Shown here: positions 41,881-50,819 of the stretch, in pieces
Numbering within the stretch: position 1 is the first letter of the stretch
Layout: each line of letters starts with the position of its first letter
Origin: JAPKZH01 sp964537875
GTDB lineage: Bacteria > Acidobacteriota > Aminicenantia > Aminicenantales > UBA4085
Assembly: GCA_964537875.1 (NCBI GenBank)
Contig: CAZIDN010000006.1
Coordinates: 44,347-108,346, forward strand
DNA: 64,000 nucleotides
Reading direction: 5' to 3'
The notes under the pieces: model-generated
What the model saw: only the letters and a program-made list of their open reading frames with translations
What the model was told of the DNA's origin: nothing
Database searches by the model: none
Made by a program: the position numbers and the translations under genes

Positions 41881-43227
41881 ATGTCCAAAAGACAGCTGTC
41901 TATATCAATCCTGGCGATTTCCTTAGGGATGTTTTTTCTGGAAATCCCTTGGTTAATTTCCCAGGAAACTTCTGCCAACAAAGCCGCCAAGCTCAAGATC
42001 GGTGAGATGAAATTTGAGACAGATCTCGCCGGCCGGAAAGCGCCCGCAGGAAAACTTTTTTTGGTGCTTGAAACGGAGTGGGAAAATATCCACCCCAAGC
42101 AGAAAATCGAAAAGAGCAGGCTGGAGGGCAAGCAAGACCGGACGATGGGGGTGGGCGGGCTCACCGGGGGAGGGCAAAAAGGAAAAGAGGAGTATGTAGA
42201 TGCGGATGTCGCCTATCAAGTCCCGAATTTTTTTGACCATGCTTACTGCCTGGCCGACGGAAAAAGCTACCCATTGGACAGGCTGACTGAGCAAACTCAG
42301 GGCGGCATAGGATTGAAAAAAACATTCTCCATAGCAAAATTCGGAGAAAAGAAACAGGTCACTTTCGTCTACGTTGTTCCCAAGGACGCTAAAAATCTGG
42401 CATTTCAGTTCTTCGATTATTCCAACGGCCATCTCCTGGTCCCGATCAAAGGCGACTTAGCATTGGCTCGCGGAGCAGGGGGAGGCGCCGGAAAGGTCTT
42501 GGATCAGTTTAAGGATGATTTTATCGATATTTCGGCTAACAAAATGGATTTCCAAGCCGAGTTTAAAGGCGAAAAAGCGCCCGCAGGTTGGCAATACACC
42601 GTCGTCGAGCTCGGGGGGAAGAGCCTTTCTGAGGGAAATATCATTCAGATTAGGCCAAAAGATTATCTCTGGCTGAGCACGAACGATGGTTATCTCTACT
42701 ATTGCGGCGGCGCGACGACAACAGAGGGAGGGCTTATCCGTTTTACCCCTGAGGTATACCAAAATCAAGAAGTCGCCTTTCTCGTGCCAGCGGCCGTGAA
42801 GGACTTTACCCTCGGAGTGCGGATTAAGAACAAGGTCTATAATCTCAAGCTTAATCCAAGATTTCAGCCGGAAATCCCCAAGGCCCTGGCCTCGCATCGC
42901 GATGGGAAGACGATGGAGATTTTTGTTTACGGCCTGCGTCAGGAGGGCGACAAAACCATCCTCGACCTCGGCATCCAGTCGCTCGTGAACAGCGGGATCG
43001 AGATCCAGACCAGCCGGCAATTTATCCTCAAGACCGGCGAGGAGAGCGTCAATTTTGATGAGGAGTCCACAGGGGCGCTCTTTCATCGTCCGCCCGACCC
43101 CTTCACGATCCCGCCGCAGACATTCATCCGGTTTGAGCTGGCTTATAAAAGCGGCAAGGTGCCAACCGCACTCTACTACCGCGGTTACGAAAGCGAAAAG
43201 ACGTTTGAGCTTAGTAAAATCAGGTAA
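41881..43227 (+). CDS. Exported protein with two DUF4352-like modules, function unknown
   Basis: 448 aa from ATG 41881 (GGAAGGAAGGGGC upstream); an in-frame ATG at 41860 lacks a ribosome site. A signal peptide covers about residues 1-28 (ISILAISLGMFFLEIPWLIS). Two modules start alike: KIGEMKFETDLAGRKAPAGK at 39-58 and NKMDFQAEFKGEKAPAGWQY at 220-239. Each continues with beta strands, as in DUF4352/Ig-like extracellular domains. A third beta region (330-448) ends in ALYYRGYESEKTFELSKIR. First gene of the accessory block; I do not recognise a specific family. Confidence 0.6.
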   Translation: MSKRQLSISILAISLGMFFLEIPWLISQETSANKAAKLKIGEMKFETDLAGRKAPAGKLFLVLETEWENIHPKQKIEKSRLEGKQDRTMGVGGLTGGGQKGKEEYVDADVAYQVPNFFDHAYCLADGKSYPLDRLTEQTQGGIGLKKTFSIAKFGEKKQVTFVYVVPKDAKNLAFQFFDYSNGHLLVPIKGDLALARGAGGGAGKVLDQFKDDFIDISANKMDFQAEFKGEKAPAGWQYTVVELGGKSLSEGNIIQIRPKDYLWLSTNDGYLYYCGGATTTEGGLIRFTPEVYQNQEVAFLVPAAVKDFTLGVRIKNKVYNLKLNPRFQPEIPKALASHRDGKTMEIFVYGLRQEGDKTILDLGIQSLVNSGIEIQTSRQFILKTGEESVNFDEESTGALFHRPPDPFTIPPQTFIRFELAYKSGKVPTALYYRGYESEKTFELSKIR

Positions 43228-43277
43228 TCATAGATATTTATTCATGACTTAATATGCGATTCAAAAAGGAGGGTCGG

Positions 43278-45821
43278 ATGGCTGACTTTAACCGTCATTT
43301 AAAGAAAAGCAAGATCTTGGTTTTTTTCACCATTTTCGCATTTCTCTATATGTCGTGTTTCACCTCCTGTTCCAAATCCGGCAAAAAGGAAAAGGAGGAA
43401 GTGGCGAGGGGAGCCGATGATGCCGCAAAAGCCGCAGCGACAGCGGGAGAGGGACAAGCGATTGCAGAGCTGCAATCAGCTGAAGAATCTGGAAAAGAAA
43501 GGCCTGTCTCCCAAGAGGATTTAAAAAGGGCGACTGAAAAACTAGAAGCCTATTTTCAAGCGCTTGAGGAAGCTGCGAAGGCAATGCCCAGAGATACGTT
43601 CGATCCCCAAGCTATTTTAGAAAAGATTGGCAAAGATTATACAGCTCTTTTTCTATGGGTCCAGAGAAATACATCTTTTATTCCCTATCAAGGAGTGCTT
43701 CGGGGTCCAGTGGGAGTCCTGATGGAGAGGCGAGGGAACAGTCTGGATCGCGCTCTATTGCTGTACGAGATACTGCGACTTGCCGGCTATGAGGTCAAGT
43801 TAGCGCGCGGAAAATTATCTGAAGACCAAGCGAAAAATATCCTTGCCAAACGACGTGAGCTGATTGAGGAAGAAATTCTTCCCCAAACCAAAATGAGCGC
43901 GAATGAAATGGGCGAGATAATTCAGCCCTATGTAGATAAATATCAGCTTGATAAAAATAGGATTCTCCAGGCCGTTAATAAGAACCGGGTTGGCAAGGAC
44001 GATCTCTTCGAAAAAGTCAGAACTCGCGTTTCTGACCAAACTCGGCGAATAACTCAATTTCTCGAAGATTCCGACATTAAATCCGGGACGGGCAAGGACC
44101 GTGGCCGATATTCCTTAATTCAAGATCATTGGTGGGTTCAGATGAAACAGGATGAAGGTTGGCTTGACCTGGACGTCAGCGTCGATCAACCAACTCCAGG
44201 GAAAAAGCTGGTCGCCGCTGACGAAACGGTCGCTTTCCAGGATCTGCCGGAGGATCTTTATCATCGCATAATAATCCGGCTTATGGTTGAGCAGTCGACG
44301 GAGAGCGGACTCCAAGAAAGCGTTGTTTTAGAAATCCCGCTGAAAGCTGTAGATTTAATCGGCAAACAGATAATCCTTCGACACATTCCGATGAATTGGC
44401 CCCAGGAAGGCAGCCTTTTTAATGAAGATGACCCGATTGGCAAGATCAAGAATCTTGCTGCCAACGAAAAAGAATGGCTTCCGGTCTTTGTTATTGGTTC
44501 TGAAGAGATCGCCCAAAGCAGCTTTCTGGATACGGGAGAGGTCAATAAAAATCCAGGAAGAAAGAGACGAGCCGCCGGCCCGGGTGGATTGGTCGGCGGC
44601 ATGTTTAATGCCCTTGCAGGAGGGGAGGGCGAAAAGAAGCCTGAGAAGTTATCGTGCCTTACGGCAGAATGGATTGAGTACGAGATAGTATCCCCTGACT
44701 TTCCGGCCAACAGAATTCGTCGTCAGGTATTCGATCTTATTGGCCCTAACGCGCGCTTGGGGCATCGAAGGGCTGATCCAGAAGCTATTGAATCAAGGAG
44801 GTTAGAGAGAGCCTTGGCTTTGCTCGGAGAGACCGAAATCGCCGCTATTGTCGGTCGTTTGTCGCCTGATTTTCTTGCTCGGATGTTAGCCGACAAACTC
44901 ATTGTCAATAAAGAGATACTGATTAGTTTACTTTGTTCTAAGAATCTCTATTCCCCGTCTCAAATCAACGAAGCGATTGAAAAGATTGTCCCTTTCCCCG
45001 GATTAGAGTACAGCCTCGCCATGGTCAGGGATATGGGGAGTCGTCATCGATCCGCTATTTTCCTCAGCCAGCCAAATATATTGGCGTTTCACAAATATCC
45101 ACGGCTCGATCCCAACGGCGAAATCAGTTTTTGTCAGGCGCTTGATATAGTCAACAACGAAATTTCCCTTGTTCCGGAAACAAAGAATCCTCTCTTAGTC
45201 GCTCTGGAACAGGGAGTCTTGGATACAAATTGGGAGGCATTTTTATTGGATCCCTGCGGAAAAGCTGAAAACACGGCGCAGATTTTCGCCGAACTAGATT
45301 CCAGGAAGGTTGAATGGCGCCTGCTCAGAGACATAAATGACCCTGGATTGAAAAACTTGGGATTATCGCCCGACGCGCTTGCGCTAATAGGACAAGAATT
45401 GTCTGAAGGCTATATTGTTTTTGTTCCTAAGATAAGCAGGGCAGCTGGTGGTTATCCTCCGGTCGGCTGGTGGAGAATGAACCCTTTAACGGGCAACATT
45501 TTGGGCATAGGAGAGCGCGGGTGGGGCCAAGGAACCACTGAGTATGTCAAAATTATCAGAGCTGTCCTTAAGTTTATAATGCCCGCGTTAGTGTGCGGGA
45601 TCATCAAAGGACATCAAGCAGGAAAACCAGGAGCCACGACCGGCCAACAGGTAGAGGCCGTTGTCATAATAATATCATGCATCGCAGGAGGCGGCTTGTC
45701 TATGGTCGGAATGGTCCTTCCGAATCTTGCTGTCGGCCAAGTCCTGCAGCTCATCGGAGATATTATCAGCTATTCTTTATCCGGTTATAGCGTCATAAGT
45801 TATTTTGTTGGTGAACACTAA
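43278..45821 (+). CDS. Lipoprotein with a Cys-less transglutaminase-like domain
   Basis: 847 aa from ATG 43278 (AAAGGAGGG upstream). A signal sequence ends in MSCFTSC, with Cys27 or Cys31 as the lipid anchor. An Ala/Glu-rich linker covers 33-100. Residues 110-300 look like a transglutaminase/papain-type core: RRGNSLDRALLLYEILRLAG (Ser155 where the catalytic Cys is expected) and DHWWVQMKQDEGWLDLDV (His284, Asp297/299). The middle (300-740) is unrecognised. The C-terminus has hydrophobic stretches around 760-840. Base composition is more AT-rich than most of the window. It lies 50 nt after the previous gene, in the same direction. Confidence 0.6.
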   Translation: MADFNRHLKKSKILVFFTIFAFLYMSCFTSCSKSGKKEKEEVARGADDAAKAAATAGEGQAIAELQSAEESGKERPVSQEDLKRATEKLEAYFQALEEAAKAMPRDTFDPQAILEKIGKDYTALFLWVQRNTSFIPYQGVLRGPVGVLMERRGNSLDRALLLYEILRLAGYEVKLARGKLSEDQAKNILAKRRELIEEEILPQTKMSANEMGEIIQPYVDKYQLDKNRILQAVNKNRVGKDDLFEKVRTRVSDQTRRITQFLEDSDIKSGTGKDRGRYSLIQDHWWVQMKQDEGWLDLDVSVDQPTPGKKLVAADETVAFQDLPEDLYHRIIIRLMVEQSTESGLQESVVLEIPLKAVDLIGKQIILRHIPMNWPQEGSLFNEDDPIGKIKNLAANEKEWLPVFVIGSEEIAQSSFLDTGEVNKNPGRKRRAAGPGGLVGGMFNALAGGEGEKKPEKLSCLTAEWIEYEIVSPDFPANRIRRQVFDLIGPNARLGHRRADPEAIESRRLERALALLGETEIAAIVGRLSPDFLARMLADKLIVNKEILISLLCSKNLYSPSQINEAIEKIVPFPGLEYSLAMVRDMGSRHRSAIFLSQPNILAFHKYPRLDPNGEISFCQALDIVNNEISLVPETKNPLLVALEQGVLDTNWEAFLLDPCGKAENTAQIFAELDSRKVEWRLLRDINDPGLKNLGLSPDALALIGQELSEGYIVFVPKISRAAGGYPPVGWWRMNPLTGNILGIGERGWGQGTTEYVKIIRAVLKFIMPALVCGIIKGHQAGKPGATTGQQVEAVVIIISCIAGGGLSMVGMVLPNLAVGQVLQLIGDIISYSLSGYSVISYFVGEH

Positions 45822-45979
45822 GATGAAGAGAAGGCAAGAAAGAACGGCAACGCGGAAGACCACCAACATAAGAGCTGGCTGTAACCTTTGAAAATATCTG
45901 TTTTCTTCTTTTTTATTTAATTAAGAGGGTACCGGGCAAAAAGTTAATATAAACACACGGAAAAGAGAAGGAGGCGGAA
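45822..45979. other. Intergenic gap before the VWA-protein gene
   Basis: 158 bp of AT-rich sequence. TTAATTAA at 45920 and TAATAT near 45945 could form a weak promoter, but no convincing -35/-10 pair stands out. No gene seen. Confidence 0.3.
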
Positions 45980-48900
45980 ATGCAAGAATACCTATCCATC
46001 AGACGCTTTATTCCAGGGTTATTGCCGATTTTTTTATTCGTGCTTCTATTTATCCCATCCTCCGCCCAGGTCAAATCCGAAACCGAGCCGAATGACGCAA
46101 TGGAGCAGGCCAATGAATTCCGGGTCGGCGAGAGCATCGAAGGCTATTTACAAGATCGTGACTATGATTGGTATAAGCTCATTGTGAATAAGCCGGGCAA
46201 GAACTATATCAGGATCGATCTCTCAGGAGTCCCCGGCATAAATGCGGAACTCCGACTTTGCGATGAGAAGGGCAATAGGATATGGGAAGTGAATGACGCC
46301 GAAGCCGGCGGTGCCGAACAGATTGTCCATTTCCCAGTCAATCCAGGAATTTATTACATCCGGATCTATGGGGGCGGCAAAGCCACAAAGGAAAAATATA
46401 TTTTAAGCTCACGGATCATGGATCCCTGGCAAGAGGGCGAGGAATCCGAGCCGAACGACCGTCAAGAATCGGCCAATGAGCTGAAGTTGGGACAAGTTGT
46501 CGGAGGATTCTTTGCCAAACGATACGATGAGGACTGGTTTAAGCTGATCGTTGACAAGCCCGGCAAAAGCCTTGTCCTAATCGATATCACGGCTGTCCCG
46601 GGAGTCAATAGTTCGCTCACCTTGCGCGACGCAAACGGTCGAAGCATTTGGGATGTCAATGAAGCAGAAGCGGGTGGTCCGGAATCCATCTTCAATCTTG
46701 CCTTGGCTCAAGGCATGTATTTTATCCAACTTTATGCTCGGGAATTCAACTATAACAACCATTATGTGCTTCATACGCGCATCCTCGGCCCATGGCAGGA
46801 AGGCCTGGAGGCTGAACCGAATAATCGAATGGAGGATGCCACGGAGCTCAGGCTCGGCCAGAGTGTGGAAGGCTATGTTCAATATAATAGCGATGACGAT
46901 TATTACAAGCTGATTATCGACAAACCCGGCAAGAACGATATCCAGGTTGACCTTAGCGCGGTTCCGGGAGTGGATATGAGGTTTGGAATTACTGATAAAG
47001 ACAGCAAAGAGCTTTGGCGCGCTAACGATGGCTCAAAAGGCGAGCCGGAATCCGTCTCGCATTTAACCCTCGGAGAAGGCACCTATTATATCTGGGTGGA
47101 AGGCTATCAGAAGAATATCACTGACAAGTATGTCTTAAGCACGCGCTTACTTGGAGCCTGGCAAGAAGGCACTGAGGCCGAACCCAACGGTGATATTAAG
47201 CGGGCTAATGAAATCAAGCTGAACACGCCGCTGACCGGCCGGATCAATGAAAATAGCGACTATGACTATTATGTTCTGAACGTCCCTGAGCCTGGGATTG
47301 AGACGATTGACATGCAGATCTCCGGCGTTCCTGACGTGAGATGGAATTTTGAGCTGTTCGACCAAAAAGAAAACCGGTTGGATGAATCAAGGTGGCATGA
47401 GGCCGGACAGGGCGAAGAGATCGTCAAGATGAAATTCAAGCCTGGCACCTATTATCTAAGCGTGCGAGTCTATAACGGAAAAAATCCGGGTAGCGTATAC
47501 ACCCTTTATGCCGGGAAACCCCAAAAGCCGCCAGCGACGCCGGAGGAAGTCCGGCAAGCGCTGGTCAAGGCCCTCGATTATCTAGCTTCAGGACAGCAAA
47601 AAGACGGCTCATGGCTTCCAAATTCTTATGCGCAAGCATTCACGGGTCTTTCTCTCATGGCTTTTATCGGCGGCAAATGTGCCCAGAAAGATTATTCAGC
47701 CAATATCAAGGGAGCGATCAACTACTTAAAATCACAGTATAAGCCCAGCTCAAAGTATCCCGAAGGCTCTGAAAATGCGGCGTATTATGGAGGAACGCTC
47801 GGGACAGAAAATATGTATCAACATGCGATCGCCACCCTGGCTGTGATCGAAGCCCTTGCCGATTTAGATGATCCGAGCCTCGAACCCATCGCCCAAGACG
47901 CGCTCAGCTTAATCATCCGCGCTCAGAATACGGAACACAAGCCCGAGACGCTCGGAGGGCCTATCAAGCCCGACTCCCGCGCCTACGGCGGCTGGCGGTA
48001 CAATCCGAACAGCACTGGCAGCGACATCTCGGTCACGGGCTGGCAGGTTCTCGCCCTTAAGGGCGCCGTCAATGCAGGATTTTCTATTCCCGAATATGTC
48101 TTTCCCTCGGCAGCTCGGTTCGTCAGGTCTCTTCAAGGCAAAGAGGACGGCTCGTTCAGGTACGAATCTCCCGGAGACACAGGCAATTCCTGCGCTCGGG
48201 CCGGAATGGGAGCTCTCTCCTTACAACTCAGCGGTTTTCCTCAAGATCCTGCGATTCCTCCCGCTTTGCGATTTATGCAGGATTACGCGCCGCGTTGGAA
48301 TATCGAAACGCGGGGAGACGGCTATCCATTCTATTATTGGTACTATGGCACGCGGGCGATGTATCTTGCGGGCGGCGACGACTGGCGCATCTGGAAAGAC
48401 TGGATATGTCGCTTCCTCGTTGACCATCAGAACAAGGACGGAAGCTGGGATGGCGTAAACAACGAAGATAGACTTGACACTTATAGAGTTGCGCTTGGCG
48501 CTTTAATGCTCGAATTCTGCTGTGGGCATGTGCCGATCTATATGTCGCCGGTGAAGCGGCTGGGGCCGGCGTCTATCAGGGTGAATTTTGAGAAAGGCGC
48601 TGAGAAGGAAATCGCTAAGAATGTCGAGATCATCATGGACGCCTCAAATTCCATGACCGGGCTGATCGGAAAGGAGACAAAGATGACCGTGGCCCGGCGG
48701 GTCCTGACCCAGATCATCAACGGATTGCCGGAGACGATGAATGTAGGCTTCCGGGTCTACGGCCATCGCTATCCGACGGACGCCTACCAGCAGGCCTGTC
48801 AAGATACGGAGCTTCTGCTGCCCATCGGGCCGGTCCAGAAGGCCAAGCTCGTGGAGCTGGTGAACAAGATCCAAACAAAAGGCCGGACGCCGCTTGTCCT

Positions 48901-49381
48901 CTCTGTGCTTCAAGCGATTAAAGACTTTGAAAAGCTGCCGAACGGGAGCGTCGTTTTGGTGACGGACGGGATCGAGAGCTGCAACGGAGACATCAAATCG
49001 ATCGCTCCGGCGATCAAAAAGTCGGGCCTTGATCTCAAAGTTCATATTGTGGGATTCGACATCAAGGAGAAGGAATCCCGGGAGCAGCTGGAAGCGATCG
49101 CCAAATCCACGGAAGGGATGTATCTGGATGCCAAGGATGCCAAAGGGCTGCTATCAGCCCTCGAGCAGGCGTTGAAGATCGAGTATATGGTCCTTGACGA
49201 GAAAGGCGAGGTCAAGGCTAAGGGTTTCGTGGGCGGGGAAGCGGTCAAGATTCCGGAAGGCACCTATACGCTTCGGGTCATGCTGGCGCCGCAGCCTTTA
49301 GAGACAAAAGTAAACTTAGCCTCGGGCGAAAGGCCAATTTTTATCCTGAAAAAAGAGGCCGGGAAGTGGGCCCTGAAATAG
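45980..49381 (+). CDS. Secreted multidomain protein: four PPC repeats, alpha-toroid, VWA
   Basis: 1133 aa, AAGGAGG before ATG. Signal peptide 1-29. Four ~115-120 aa repeats start with a T/S-E-x-EPN motif (residues 34, 155, 277, 398) and contain D-x-D-W/Y-Y/F-K-L-x-V; these match bacterial pre-peptidase C-terminal (PPC) domains. Residues 522-852 carry repeated QQKDGSW, GGWRYNP, KEDGSFRY and QNKDGSWD motifs, like the squalene/prenyltransferase alpha/alpha toroid. A VWA domain (about 878-1065) has the metal site DASNS at 887-891 and GRTPLVLSVLQA. A beta-domain follows and ends EAGKWALK. It may be a cell-surface adhesion or binding protein. A 3' fragment of a relative is at 50554-50631. Confidence 0.75.
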   Translation: MQEYLSIRRFIPGLLPIFLFVLLFIPSSAQVKSETEPNDAMEQANEFRVGESIEGYLQDRDYDWYKLIVNKPGKNYIRIDLSGVPGINAELRLCDEKGNRIWEVNDAEAGGAEQIVHFPVNPGIYYIRIYGGGKATKEKYILSSRIMDPWQEGEESEPNDRQESANELKLGQVVGGFFAKRYDEDWFKLIVDKPGKSLVLIDITAVPGVNSSLTLRDANGRSIWDVNEAEAGGPESIFNLALAQGMYFIQLYAREFNYNNHYVLHTRILGPWQEGLEAEPNNRMEDATELRLGQSVEGYVQYNSDDDYYKLIIDKPGKNDIQVDLSAVPGVDMRFGITDKDSKELWRANDGSKGEPESVSHLTLGEGTYYIWVEGYQKNITDKYVLSTRLLGAWQEGTEAEPNGDIKRANEIKLNTPLTGRINENSDYDYYVLNVPEPGIETIDMQISGVPDVRWNFELFDQKENRLDESRWHEAGQGEEIVKMKFKPGTYYLSVRVYNGKNPGSVYTLYAGKPQKPPATPEEVRQALVKALDYLASGQQKDGSWLPNSYAQAFTGLSLMAFIGGKCAQKDYSANIKGAINYLKSQYKPSSKYPEGSENAAYYGGTLGTENMYQHAIATLAVIEALADLDDPSLEPIAQDALSLIIRAQNTEHKPETLGGPIKPDSRAYGGWRYNPNSTGSDISVTGWQVLALKGAVNAGFSIPEYVFPSAARFVRSLQGKEDGSFRYESPGDTGNSCARAGMGALSLQLSGFPQDPAIPPALRFMQDYAPRWNIETRGDGYPFYYWYYGTRAMYLAGGDDWRIWKDWICRFLVDHQNKDGSWDGVNNEDRLDTYRVALGALMLEFCCGHVPIYMSPVKRLGPASIRVNFEKGAEKEIAKNVEIIMDASNSMTGLIGKETKMTVARRVLTQIINGLPETMNVGFRVYGHRYPTDAYQQACQDTELLLPIGPVQKAKLVELVNKIQTKGRTPLVLSVLQAIKDFEKLPNGSVVLVTDGIESCNGDIKSIAPAIKKSGLDLKVHIVGFDIKEKESREQLEAIAKSTEGMYLDAKDAKGLLSALEQALKIEYMVLDEKGEVKAKGFVGGEAVKIPEGTYTLRVMLAPQPLETKVNLASGERPIFILKKEAGKWALK

Positions 49382-49436
49382 AAAACTTAAAACTATTCAT
49401 CTATTGAATTAAGCTGTTTTTAAAAGCAAATTGAAT

Positions 49437-50423
49437 TTATTGCGGCTTCACGGCCGAGGCAAGCCAGTGGGGCATCGGCGGCGGAAGGGGACGCCGCTCA
49501 AAACTTTGAAATCCGGCTTCGGCCAGCCAGGCTTCAAGCTCGTCCTCTGAAAATACCCAGCCGTGCGGTGTCGTCAACGCCATGTTCAAGGCGAAGAGCG
49601 CCGAGAACTTCGGCTGAGTGTGGGTCGAATCGGTCATCATGTCAAGAACGTAGAGTGTGCCGCCTGCGACCATGGCCGCATGGGCTCGCCGGAGAAGGTC
49701 GCGAATGTCGGCTGGTTCTTCTTGGTGTAAAACGCCGAAAAAGATGACGACGTCGTTTTCGCCCGGAAACCTTACTTTATGATAATCACCGGCTAGGGTT
49801 TGGACGCAACTTTGCATCCCGGATTGTGCAATCAACTCATCAGCGATCCGAACGATTTCAGGAAGGTCGAGCACAGTGCATTTGACCGTGGGGAAAGCTT
49901 TGGCAATTAACATCGAATAAGTCCCGGGCCCGCCGCCAACGTCGAGAAGCCTGCGCCGGCCATTTAAGTCGAGTTGGGGGATGACTGCCTGACCTATGGC
50001 TAAAGCCCGGCCGTGCATGGCCAGGACGAACGTGCGCGTGCGTTCCGGATCTTCGCCAAGGTGGAGCTCCGGGCGCTCGACCGGCCGGCCGCTCCTCACC
50101 ATCTCGGCGAGCTTACCCCAAGCGTTATAGACATCGCGATTATATCGGATCGCGCCGCTTAGGTCGGCCGGCGAGCCGGGGACGAGGAAAGCGGCCGCTT
50201 CAGGCGTGTTGCGGTAGATGTTCCCGGCTTTGGACAGAAGCCCTACGGCTACGCATGCGTCAAGAAGAAGGCGCGCGCCCCGGAGGTTGAGGCTGCAGGC
50301 GGCGGCGACCGTGGGCGCGTCGGCTTCACCAAGCTCTGCCAGCGTTCGAAAAATACCCAGGTCGGAAGAAGTAAAAAGCAGGCATGATTCGTAGAAGGCG
50401 CTGGCCATGTCCAGGATACGCAT
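49437..50423 (-). CDS. SAM-dependent O-methyltransferase (family 2, AdoMet_MTase / dimerisation type)
   Basis: 328 aa. The N-terminal winged-helix dimerisation domain (residues 1-90, SDLGIFRTLAELGEADAPTV) is followed by the Rossmann methyltransferase domain with motif I LLDVGGGPGTYSMLIAKAF near 158, DLPEIVRIADEL near 187 and FFGVLHQEEPADIRDLLRR near 227. It resembles acetylserotonin O-methyltransferase/BchU-like enzymes that methylate hydroxyl groups of small molecules. The substrate is unknown. It points against the flanking secreted-protein genes and separates the VWA gene from the fragment at 50554, as if inserted there. Confidence 0.82.
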   Translation of the reverse strand: MRILDMASAFYESCLLFTSSDLGIFRTLAELGEADAPTVAAACSLNLRGARLLLDACVAVGLLSKAGNIYRNTPEAAAFLVPGSPADLSGAIRYNRDVYNAWGKLAEMVRSGRPVERPELHLGEDPERTRTFVLAMHGRALAIGQAVIPQLDLNGRRRLLDVGGGPGTYSMLIAKAFPTVKCTVLDLPEIVRIADELIAQSGMQSCVQTLAGDYHKVRFPGENDVVIFFGVLHQEEPADIRDLLRRAHAAMVAGGTLYVLDMMTDSTHTQPKFSALFALNMALTTPHGWVFSEDELEAWLAEAGFQSFERRPLPPPMPHWLASAVKPQ

Positions 50424-50553
50424 CGGCGTGCTACCTTTCTGGCTTGATACTTACGACAGAGCGAGTCCGCGGTCAGTTATATCACCGGCTCTTGATGGGG
50501 GTCAAGGGCACATCTCTTCCCAGCCGATAATAATCCTATCAATCGCCAAATCC

Positions 50554-50631
50554 ACAAAAGTGACCCTAAAATCAGGCAAAAGGTCCATTTTTGACCTGAA
50601 AAAAGAAGCCGGGACCTGGGCCCTCAAATAG
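50554..50631 (+). pseudogene. 3' remnant of a second VWA-type secreted protein gene
   Basis: 25 codons plus stop encode TKVTLKSGKRSIFDLKKEAG and then TWALK. They align without gaps to the end of the 45980-49381 protein (TKVNLASGERPIFILKKEAG, then KWALK), 19 of 25 identical. No signal, start or upstream domain remains. The fragment shows that a tandem relative once ended here and was lost by deletion, perhaps when the methyltransferase gene arrived. Confidence 0.7.
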
Positions 50632-50757
50632 AGGAAATTAAAAATCTTATTGACTTACGGTCTCGTTTTGGGTATCGTAGGGCACACCTAAAGCCAAGGT
50701 AAGTACAATATATAGTATAAATTATGAAGAGAGGTAGCATATATAGAATTTTTGCTT

Positions 50758-50787
50758 GACAAGGGCGAAAAGACACGCTTATAATTT
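50758..50787 (+). promoter_or_regulatory. Strong sigma-70-like promoter of the SpoIID-like gene
   Basis: TTGACA (50758-50763), 18-nt spacer, TATAAT (50782-50787): both boxes match consensus. The ATG is at 50820. Confidence 0.75.
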
Positions 50788-50819
50788 AGCCATTAAAATT
50801 AGACGTCATTTCAGCAATC

